From: Anadara kagoshimensis
Lineage: Eukaryota > Mollusca > Bivalvia > Arcoida > Arcidae
Direction of reading: 5' to 3'
NCBI GenBank assembly: GCA_021292105.1
Contig: CM037874.1
Coordinates: 7,428,678 to 7,492,677 of the forward strand
Length of the DNA: 64,000 nucleotides
Of this stretch, positions 13,001 through 25,000 are shown one piece after another (within the stretch, counting starts at the first letter, position 1; every line of letters starts with the position of its first letter). A program made the translations under genes and the position numbers. The notes under the pieces were generated by a model that saw only the letters and a program-made list of their open reading frames with translations, was not told where the DNA came from and searched no databases.

Positions 13001-16000
13001 AATGGAAAGAATTGTTCCTCAGAAATGTGGGGCCTTTAAAAGCAGATGGCCCTTATATAGAGATGGTCTTTAAGGCTGGTTCAACTGTATTTATATAACA
13101 TTTCTGTATCTTACAGTGTGTAGAGTTAGAAGAACCAGTATACATACATCCATGTTCAGTGTTATATAGACAAAATCCAGAATATGTAGTTTATCAATAC
13201 ATACATGAAACATCAAAGGTCTACATGAAAGGTAAATCTGTTATAAAATCTTCTTAGAGGAATCTTTCTGTAATGTTATCTATGGTATTGAAGAAAACCC
13301 TTGGACCTCTATTAATTAGATCAGTAAAATTGTGCAAATTGCAAAAATCGTATAAATAGAATGGCCAGCAGTTTAGACCACTGTAGTTTCATTCATCATG
13401 TCAATTCCAGTTTCTGCATAAAAGCATAAAAGTTTTAAAGAAAATATCATTCTCAAAGACAAAGAATTAAAAAAAATGTTTGGTTGTTTTTAGATGTACA
13501 GTGTAGTTATTTTCATGTTGATTACTTGTTTTGTACAAAATACAATGTATATATATTTTTTAAAAATATATAACTGTTCTTTAAATATATTTGTTCTTGA
13601 AATATAGACATACTCTTAAAATGTATGCACATTCTTAAAATATATACAAGTTGTTGTTATTATCTTTTAGGAGTTGTTGCCATAGAACCAGAATGGCTAC
13701 CAGTATTTGCTGCCACACATTGTACATTTTCAAAACCTTTGGATGATCCAGCACCTTCATATGATGAGGTCAAAGGTCAAGTTGTGTGTCACATGACCAG
13801 TACATTTAGTCGTTGTTCCTGGGGTCTTCCTGCAGTTCAGCTGGAGTATCCTATTGGACTTGATAAATATAAATGGTTTGCTCGATTTTTCTTAGAAGGA
13901 AAAGTGATTTCACAGATGAAAAAGTATTCAGCTTCATTACTGTCTACTCCATCTACTATGGTCAAGACTTGGGCTAAGTGAGTATTATTTCTAATTCTCT
14001 AATCACCCCCAACATTCATACAATAGTCATGTAAAAAAATTATTATTATATAATTAATAAATTCCATCTCTGTGATTGGCTAAAATGGTAACACGTGACC
14101 ATTGGATCTCACATCATATACCACAGATTTTCTGGTGAATATCAAATCTGTGTACGTCATCGATTTTTGTTGACGTTCTCCGTAAAATGATTAGAACGTC
14201 ATCAATTAAGTGTACGCAAGTGATTGTGTCTTGTTATTTTTTTCATAGAACGTTGACGTTATGGCATTATCAATTTACAATGTAGTGTGTAATTGATTGT
14301 GTCTCATCCGGAATGCCATTTATTTTTTCATAGAATTAGACTTAAAAGTCAGATTCATCTAACTAATGCGGGATAATTTTAGTGTGATCAACCAGGGTTG
14401 GCAGGGAAATCTAACGTCGGTAAAATAGTTAGATTGCCTGGTCACAGGTTTGAGAAAACATTGTCAACCGAAGTGCCACAGTTGCTAAATTATATAATAA
14501 AACAGTTATGGACTTTTTAGTGGTTGTATATGGTGTGATATTCACCAAAAAAAAAAAATAAATATTGATCGAGGAGACAGCCGTATAATATTACATATTC
14601 ATTATATCACTCATGTTTCCTTGGTTAATGATGTCATACAATTGTTGTAGCATGTTATGACGTCTTATTTTAAACCATGTGACTTATAGTATTTGGGCCG
14701 TTTTGGCTGGTAAATTAAAGAAGTTTAGGATTTTTTCTATATTATGCAATAAACAGAATATTACATTTGTACTTATGTAATATTAAGTTTATATATACAA
14801 TTTGTTGAATTAATTCAATATTACATAACCACTCATGTAAGATCCTCTATATATTGTATACTTGCTAATTTTGACCAGCATTGCATTAAGGGTGACAGGA
14901 CTCACACTGGACAATATTTGAGCTGATATTGGGCCCCATTCATAATTCAAAATATGATTTCATTTGCCGTGATTAATTTTATTCTCTCTTTAATTCATTA
15001 ATGAGTTACTCAATCATTAAAATGTTTCATTTGCCATTACTGAAAATTATAACCAGGAAAGCGGGACTATGTGAAAATAAATCCTTCATTGACCCAATTT
15101 ATAGATTTTACAATTATGAGACATTCAACATGTGGCAGATTTTCCTGAATAACTTTTCATTAACTTAATTTTGGCACATAATACAAATAAGACGAATCTA
15201 ACAAAATCTTTTCATCTGAAACCATGTGGTCAAATTGTATAAAATTTTATATTAATGACCGTTGGTTGATATAGATAAAAAAAAAAATTTATATGTCACT
15301 GTTACTCGAAATGGTAAATACATGTACCATAAAATGGCCCAATTATGAAGAATTATTTTTTAAACCAATTTTATCGACAAAATATTTAGTATGTTTTTCA
15401 AGAATTAAGTGAATTTAATTTTTCAAAACCATTCATGTATAGTATAGTGTCAGTTGAGTAACACTTTTTTACTCCGCTTATCATGACTAGGCATTTGTTC
15501 AGTAATTTTTTCACTAGAACAGTTCTTTTAGTTATACACATTTAATTTTGTTCTATCTTGGCAATACTACTCCTTTTTAATACTGTAAATCAGTGAATTA
15601 ATGTGAGCCAGAAAAAAAAAAAATGTGAAACTCATGTCACCACATTAGTATCTTGTTGGATTAATTTAGTATATTGAGTTACCTCCCTTCAATTGTAAGT
15701 TGGTTCATTAATAAGAACACTTCTTTTCTGTTATATTTGACAATTTACAGAAGTTCTCGTGTAAAATATCAAGACATTTTTTCCACCAAAAATAAGATTT
15801 TATTGTTAATCTGTTTCATAAATTACATGTATTAAAGATCTACAGATATAAATGATTTTGTATGGCGTAGCATAGCAGAGACAATACATTGCTGTTGTTT
15901 AAATTTTGTTGAAAGTTCATCTCACCATGCATTAAGTGCACATTAAATGGAATCTATCTGTTCTACAGTGAGATATATACTCAGACATGTAATGGATGTG

Positions 16001-19000
16001 TTGACTTATAGACATTATGAATGGAATACTGCAGGAACATATCCATTAATATTCAGCATGTCTGAAGTGATCCCCCCACCTCTCAGACTCAAAATAGTTA
16101 AGCTTCAGTTAAGCTTGTTGATCGGAATCAAGCCCTAAATATTTTTTTGGTTTTTGAAATGTACATGCTTTGCGCATTGCTTCAATGATTGTCCATATGT
16201 CATAAACAACAGGAAATGTGTTCTTTGAATGACAAATCAGTTTTACTGATAAATGACCACTGTACTGGCATAAATATTGACAAGTACAATAACATTTGTG
16301 ATACTTAAAACTTATTTGTTTGTTTTTGTGACATTCTTAGAAAATGACATCAGAAAATTGCATGAATGAAGGAACCTGTTGCCATAATTATGTAAGACAT
16401 TTGTTTTTGTTGAGTTAATGCAGCACATAATTATGTAAAATCCACATGTAAATTTCACAATCAAATAAATGTAAGATGAATGTTAAATATCATTGAGAAA
16501 TAAAATATGGCCAATTATTTTCTCAGGCATAAATTGTGCATACAGTTAAAAATATTTTGTAGTTGTTTGTACCTGACTTTTAATCATATTTCTGTGCATA
16601 ATACTAGATTTGTGTACATTTCTTAATATCATCTTAATAAGTGGTAGAGTGTCAGCCTGGAAAACAGGAGATCATGGGTTTGAACCCTGGCTGGGTCAGA
16701 CACAAGACTTTACAATTTGAGAAACTCCTACCTGGCCTAGCACTTGGTATTAAGAGGACAGAGTATTGACTGGTTTACCTGGTCATTTACCAGGATAATA
16801 TTACTGGGGAATGGTATACTTGTCTGTGATGTACTGATTCTGTGAGCTAGCAACTTGTCGCCTTGAGTGTATGATAGAACAAGACAGATCATAAAAAATA
16901 TACTAATATATCTCATGCATATATGAACTTGTTCTTAGATTAATCCTTAGATGTTAATAAACTTGCTCTTGTCATGAATATCTGAAAACTACTGATGGAA
17001 TGTTAACACTATACATCACTTAATCAGAACCTGATATAGTTTGGGAAGGAACCTTAATATTGATTGAATGGCTAATTAGTATGGTTAATCAGAACCTGAT
17101 ATAGTTTGGGAAGGAACCTTAAGATTGATTGAATGGCTAATTAGTATGGTTAATCAGAACCTGATATAGTTTGGGAAGGAACCTTAAGATTGATTGAATG
17201 GCTAATTAGTATGGTTAATCAGAACCTGATATAGTTTAGGAAGGAACCTTAATATTGATTGAATGGCTAATTAGTATGGTTAATCAGAACCTGATATAGT
17301 TTGGGAAGGAACCTTAAGATTGATTGAATGGCTAATTAGTATGGTTAATCAGAACCTGATATAGTTTAGGAAGGAACCTTAATATTGATTGAATGGCTAA
17401 TTAGTATGGTTAATCAGAACCTGATATAGTTTGGGAAGGAACCTTAATATTGATTGAATGGCTAATTAGTATGGTTAATCAGAACCTGATATAGTTTGGG
17501 AAGGAACCTTAAGATTGATTGAATGGCTAATTAGTATGGTTAATCAGAACCTGATATAGTTTGGGAAGGAACCTTAAGATTGATTGAATGGCTAATTAGT
17601 ATGGTTAATCAGAACCTGATATAGTTTAGGAAGGAACCTTAATATTGATTGAATGGCTAATTAGTATGGTTAATCAGAACCTGATATAGTTTAGGAAGGA
17701 ACCTTAATATTGATTGAATGGCTAATTAGTATGGTTAATCAGAACCTGATATAGTTTGGGAAGGAACCTTAAGATTGATTGAATGGCTAATTAGTATGGT
17801 TAATCAGAACCTGATATAGTTTAGGAAGGAACCTTAATATTGATTGAATGGCTAATTAGTATGGTTAATCAGAACCTGATATAGTTTAGGAAGGAACCTT
17901 AATATTGATTGAATGGCTAATTAGTATGGTTAATCAGAACCTGATATAGTTTGGAAGGAACCTTAATATTGTTGAATGGCTAATTAGTATGGTTAATCGA
18001 CCTGATATAGTTTGGGAAGGAACCTTATTGATTGAATGGCTAATTAGTATGGTTAATCAGAACCTGATATAGTTTGGGAAGGAACCTTAAGATTGATTGA
18101 ATGGCTAATTAGTATGGTTATTGTCTGATGTGCCGCATATGTTACCTACATTGATATAACCTATGACTGCAGTGTACTTCCATACAGTAACTCTAGATAT
18201 AGGTAAGGACACTAATTGTGACAGATTACAGTTGAACATATCTAAACTAAACAGCTTCCAGAGGTGAAACAAAAGTTTTAGTTCAGATTATCAGGGTAGT
18301 TAGGTTTTCATCTGTTAATTTAATGAACAGCATTAATGGCACATTTTAATAAAAAACATGTAGTATGATTTTCTTATGTATTGACCTTTGATTGTTAGCC
18401 TCGTCTCAACTGGCTATAACCAGGTGAGTGTGTGACATAGCAAAGTCTCCATATGTGCAGACATAGACTTTTATCTAATCCTTTGAAACTGAACAAAATT
18501 TGGTACAGAATAGATAAAATCAATTTCCATCGACATCTTAGATGGCAGCTATAAGATTTACATTTAGTATTTATATAGTTGACTTACAAATCAAATTACC
18601 GGTAGCCTGGATTTTGATTAGTTTTTACTACAGAGTTACGACTTATTGAAAATTTCACTTTTGTTATAGTTTTCCAGACTTTTTTTCCTTGATTTTTGGT
18701 ATTTGCTATGTCAACCTTATCCAAAGCATTTTGCAAAAGCATTAAGGGTCACATGGTATACAAGTGAATTTTATTGAAGCTAAACTCTGTCCAAGTTGTA
18801 ATCAGTATAGCCATTTGATCATCTCAAGCTCTATTGGACATCTTGCTGTGCATTGTGTATAAAAACCTTACATCATGGGTAATATGGTTGATATTTAGCG
18901 GCAATGCTAAAAATACGAGTTTGAATTTATTTTTATGCAGCGTTTCCATAGTTTTAAAATTATTAGTAGCCATATTTCCAAAATTTTTGAAAATATAGTC

Positions 19001-22000
19001 TTTTTTAAAATATTTTTAAACAAATATTCTAAAATAAGTTACTTTTTGAAAAAATTCTCAGAAATGAGTAGCCATGCAATTGTGATTTTGGCTACCAAAA
19101 ATGGAAACATAGATCTTTGGACATAGCAAAAGCATTTGTAGACTTTAAAAGACATATGAACACTAATGGGAATATGAGCATCCATTTGACCACCAATTTC
19201 GGTGTACACAGCTCTAACGAGATGATTTAATGTTCCTTTGCCCTAGAAAATGGAATTTTAAATATAAAAAAATTACTTAAATTAGAAATACAGTAGAACT
19301 TCGATAACTCAAACTTCGATATCTCAAATACCACGGATAACTCGAAGTCATTCTTTTGTCCCAACCAGTTTTCTATATAAACTATATAAATACAAATTTG
19401 ATAACTCAAACTCCTATAATTCGAATACCCCTGATAACTCAAAGTAACGTTAAAGTGCAAAATTAAAATTTGTATGACAAACCACCCTTCTAAAACTCGA
19501 AATATTTAACAATGAGTGATCAATAAAATGACCAGTGAAATCACAGAAATTAATCGGCCATGGGCTATAGGCTTCCATATAATCCGATTAATGAGTGACA
19601 TAGTGACATCATCCTTCAACTTCGAAAACTCGAACCCCCCAATACCTCAAAGTCATCATCAAAGTCCCGTGCACTACTTCTACTGTAATATTTGAAATGA
19701 ATCCTCACCTCTTGCCAAATCTAAAATTTGATAATGAAATTTAAATTAATCGTGTTATTATCCTCCATAAAATTCCTATTTATATATCCAGTCAGTATGC
19801 ACCAAGTTATTTCTTTTAAGTACTTATGTACTGGCTAAATATTCTAACCTGGGGATAATATCAAATCAGTTCGTAGTGAATTTGAAAATTTTATAAACTG
19901 TGCAGACTTTTTGAAATAAGATTTTAATCAAACGATTGACATTGTATATTAGGTGAATTCTTAATAAAGTGATGACACCAGGACAATTTTTAGTTGGAAG
20001 TAAAATTAAAAATTTTCTGGATTGTGGACTTTTTTAAATAAAATTTTAAGCAAGGACTAGCTGGCATTGTACATTAGGTCACATGTGAAATGTTTTAAAT
20101 AAACATTTTAAGCAACAACTGGCATTGCATGTGAAATACAGCAGTTCATTTCTTGATAAACAATGTTGTCAATTTCTACAATCTGTGATAGAAATATACT
20201 ATGTTTAGTTGGTTCTAACGTACTAAGGATGTAACACTAAACATAGCAGGTTTAAAAGATGTTTATAAACATTCAGTACCCATAGCCAATACAACAGATT
20301 ATTGATTTGTAAGGTGACATGTACTTCATAACACCATCAGCTGTCCTAGGGATATGTAATGTGTTGATGCATTGATGCAGTTTATATATTGTCTAGAACT
20401 GTGACCTACATTTGATGTGGGACATTCCATAGTTGGATTATGCTATTTTTATTTCCCTAGGTGGTTGATACCATTTTCATTACCTGTGTATTGCCGAGGA
20501 CAATACCATTTTGTCATTTAGGGGAAAAAGAAGGAGATCTGTAAATATCTGTAAAAAAGAAAAGTAACCCTAAAAATATATATAAAAAAATACAATACAG
20601 GTCTTTAACAAACTAATGGGCCATACCATTGATGCGTTTATTCCATTTCACAGACGGGGGTTTTTCAGGATTGTTCTTAATCTAGTACAAGTGTATAAAT
20701 CCTGGTACAAGTAGTGCATCAGCACTTGTTATATAGGACACAAGAACTCAGTTTAGGATGCTTGTGCTGACCTGTGGGTGGACTAGATTCCTGTCCTAGA
20801 TTGAGGTCACTACAGTACAACTGTATATAAATATCTGTTATATAGTCTGGAGGAATTAGAGCTTTCAAAAAAAATAAAAATAAAAAAACTAAAGGATATG
20901 AGACAGACACCTACCTATAAAAACTCATAAGTGTTATTTAGTCAAAACAACTATGTTTAAAGACGGTTTATCTACTATGGTTAGGAAATCAAAGGGAGGG
21001 ACAACTGTCTATTCAAACCATCTTTATCAGCCCTAAAATGTTCTAATGACTTATTTTATACAACCAGATCTCCAGAGATCTGTCTACTATGGTCCGGTTA
21101 TTTATGGGACACCTGTTTAAAGAAACCACCTTTGAATTATTTTTAAAGACCAACCTTGTTTAAAAATTACCTGTCTACCTGTCCTAGACATCTTGTATCA
21201 ATTCAATTTGTTGGGTTTTTTTTTTTCTTTTTTTTGTGAGGTTGGGAAGTGTTCTTTGTCCTATGTAATGCTAACCAGCTGTGGAAAAGACAGAGGAGGT
21301 TAGCCTTTTTCTTCACAATCCATATTTATATAGAAAACAAGACCACCATCATGCCAGGACTTCAAAGGTGGTCTTTGTATTATTGACACACTTGATAATA
21401 TATTCACATTTGGAATAAATTTTCGGAATACATTTCGGAATCTAGTAAAATATTGCGACGGGATGCATCTAATAATTTCTGCAATTTGGCGAACTGATCT
21501 CATGTTTACAATAAAAAGTAGTTCGAGAAGTTGGCGTCCTACGATGTAAAATCATAACTTTTTATGAAATGAACAGCAACGGCAGGTTGTTTAATTAATT
21601 CTTCGTGAAATCTACGGAAATTTAAATTTATTTTGAAGGTTATGATAACGTATTTTGATGTTGAGGCAATTGTGTCATATTTTCAAACTGTTTATCGATT
21701 AGATTTTACTTTCGTGAAAGGGAGATAATTCGTACAGTTGTTGTGTGCAAATTTTAAATACAGTCTTTTTACCAGTTCCGAACAGGGTTTCATATAAGCG
21801 CTGCTGCAGACGTCATCCACAAGCAGAGGAAATAAAATTTATGTGGTGTAATAATACAGATGTTTACTGATTCCAAAATATCGACACCTGTCCTCAAAAA
21901 CACGTGGTAGTATGTTGTGATCACAATTTGTTTACATCGTTAAACTAGGTCACCAACAATCTGTCGACCTGTCGTGCACATACATTTAGGAAGCGGTTGA

Positions 22001-25000
22001 AGTTTATATTATTTAAACAATTAATGCCCATACATTCAAGTAGAAGCAAATTGAGAAAGTTATTTTTCGATTCCTTTAATCAGAGACATATAAGTCTCTG
22101 CTTTAATTGAACGGGATTGAAATTTTAGATTATTCGGTAGTAAAAATTCGGAACTGGTAAACCAACTGTACTTCACCATTAACATGAAACGGGAATATTG
22201 TGAGTGATAATCAGCAGTTAATTAAAACCCAGATTAACAGCAAATGATCCAGTTACATACAACCGCTAGAATGTACCCCCTCATAGCGACGGTAGGATCT
22301 GCAAAACTCTACTTTCTCTCTATCCGAAATGACAAAACGATCGGGTACAACTTTTTTAAATTTCAATTACCGATTGTCTTTTTCATATATTTATGAAATT
22401 ATTATTTTCTACCATTTAATTCAGCAATACATTGTTTGGTACATTGTTTCCTTTTCCAAAAAAAACCATCAGTCGGACTATGCTTAGATCGAACCCAACC
22501 CCCCCCCCCCCCCCCTGAATTTTCGGTTATATTCTGTCTTGCCACAACACAATTTTCCCAACTACGCTGTACAACAGCACGACAGTGCTATGTTTCTTCT
22601 TTTAAAGCTACAAGAGAAGAAAAATCTGATGTGACATTTGGCTTCTCTAGGGTGTTAAACCTATAGTTTGTTCATTTCATGAAATTTTGACTAAAAATAG
22701 GTTACGCTTTTTTGCGTTTAATTTTAAAATAATCGTAAAATAGCTTCAAATTGGTATATCTTGACTATTTAAATAGGTAATGACATGGCAGTTTTCAGTT
22801 TTGACATATACTTCTAATTACCTTCAAAATGAGTTCAAGGTCATGACCTAATTTTTTACCTTTGTATTTATTTTTTTAATTATCTTGAAAACTATTAACT
22901 TTTTGTATAGACATATATATTAGAATAATGTTAGTATTGATACAACAATCATTATAATATATAGATGAAGTTCATGGGTTCAAAGGTCAAGGGTACAGAT
23001 TCAAAAGAATACTAAAATGGTTAATTTCTGAAAAAGCCTCAAATCTATTAGGTTACAGTATGTATGATTTCTTGAAATATATCATCTAGCCATTATTTAT
23101 CAAGTGAGCGCATCAGGCCCATTGGGCCTCTTGTTCCAACTTATGTGAGTTCTTTTTATCCCCTCGCAAACGAAGTTTTGAGTCGATATAGGATTTGGCC
23201 CGTACGTACATACTTATGTACGTATATATGTATGTTATGCTTCTCGATAACAACTTCATTTTTTCAACAGAATTTAATAAAACTTGATACAAGGATTTAT
23301 CATGGTAATATCTCAGACAAGTTCGCATGAAAAATATTACATGTTTATTACATGGCTTAATTATATTGAATATTGAGAAATAATTTATTTTCCTACAAAA
23401 ATGTGCATGTACCGGTATTGACTGTATCATAAATCTATATGTTGTGTGATTCAGATCATTGACTATATATATAATCATATGGTTGGCCCTGGTTTCACAA
23501 TCATTCCTTGGCTAAGATTTTCCTTAACTTAAATCTTACAAAATTGCAAATCTTTATAATTTTGTTAATTTTCAAGATATTGAGGAATTTATAAGGTGTC
23601 ATTTTTATGATCACTTCTAGATTAAAACATTTGCATTTAGTTTTGACAAAAATATTCACCAGTAGTTCCAAAAATAGATTACAAAAATTTGCTAAATTTA
23701 AGTTAAGGAAAATCTTAGCTAAGGAATGATTGTGAAACTGGGGCTTGGTAAAGCTCATTTGGCACAGCACTGGCCTATAATCTATAACACAACAGTTCTG
23801 GGATTTGATGACAAATTACAAATATTTGTATTCATTAAAATTGTGTTTCCAAACACATAGATAGAAATCTGCTGGTGCATGGAAAAAACTTAATAGTTTG
23901 TTTAAAGATGCAAATGTTGAATAAAAAATATGACATCTAAACAAACATTAAACAGGCCTGTAGGCACAAATTTTGTTTAGGAGATGCAATTCTGATTAAT
24001 ATTAGCATGCACTGAATGTGTGCCCTGCTAGGGGGTATGGTCCTCCAGAAAATTTTTGAAAAGGAATGGTAAAAAATGTGCATATAAAAACCAAGATCAT
24101 TATAGGGACATTGTTAGCAGTTTGGGATAATGGATAAGAATAATCAACTTCAAGATGTGTTTCTTCTGGTGTTTATTATACCAATCAGGATTTTTTGTTT
24201 ACCGGTACATTAAGTTCTCATCCATAGAATCGGTTTTAAATTTTATTATGTTTTATGTTTATTATTTAGATAATTTTAGATAAGATGACTTAAAAATCAA
24301 TTCTCTTTTCACACAGTTAACATTACAGGAAAACTCACATTGTATACGTATAATAATGCATCTCTGCAACAAAATCTGAAGCTGGTGACATCTCAGTGTA
24401 GTTGAAATAATATGACTGGGATGATCACTTGACTTTACTAGTTTTAAGTAACACAGCAATATAGAGACTAAGTAACACAACAATATAGAGAGAAAACGTT
24501 AATTTCTTATTTTTCATTTTCAGGTTACAGCCAAGAACAGAGAGTCTACTAAATGCATTGGTTAAAGAACAGGTCAACAGTAAAGATTCTTTATTAAAAG
24601 CTTGGAATAAAGATCCAAATTGTAAGAAATGAAGTTGTTATTTTCTGTGTCATTATAGCTAACAGAGTTATTCCCCTTTGATTCTTCAAACCTGCAGAAT
24701 TTAAATTTAATTTTGCAGTATCATTAGTATCTTTTAAGTTTTGAGCCATGCTCATTTTGAGCTATAAACAATAGTTACTAATACACATCAGATACTCACC
24801 ACCATTTATGACCACATCAAGTGTAAACTGACAAACATCAGCCTGATCATAAGAGGTAGCCATTTTCAATTTCATGGTGATAAGCATTTCAAACTTATCT
24901 GTCTCTTTGATACTGCTTTAGGTGTTATGCTTAAAATTTAAATACTAGTATGTTATCATTTATTAGCCAGTCTCAGTCCTGAGACTTTTAGGAAGGACTA

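Noticed and set aside
17020-18121. Regular repeats resembling a CRISPR array (also 25933-26946 and 58382-58834)
   Set aside because: Units are contiguous and nearly identical over their whole length with no unique spacers, and the setting is a eukaryotic intron or UTR. They are minisatellites.
23113-23478. 121-codon minus-strand ORF
   Set aside because: It overlaps the end of an R1 repeat, has AT-driven composition and no recognisable domain, and lies in a DHX37 intron.
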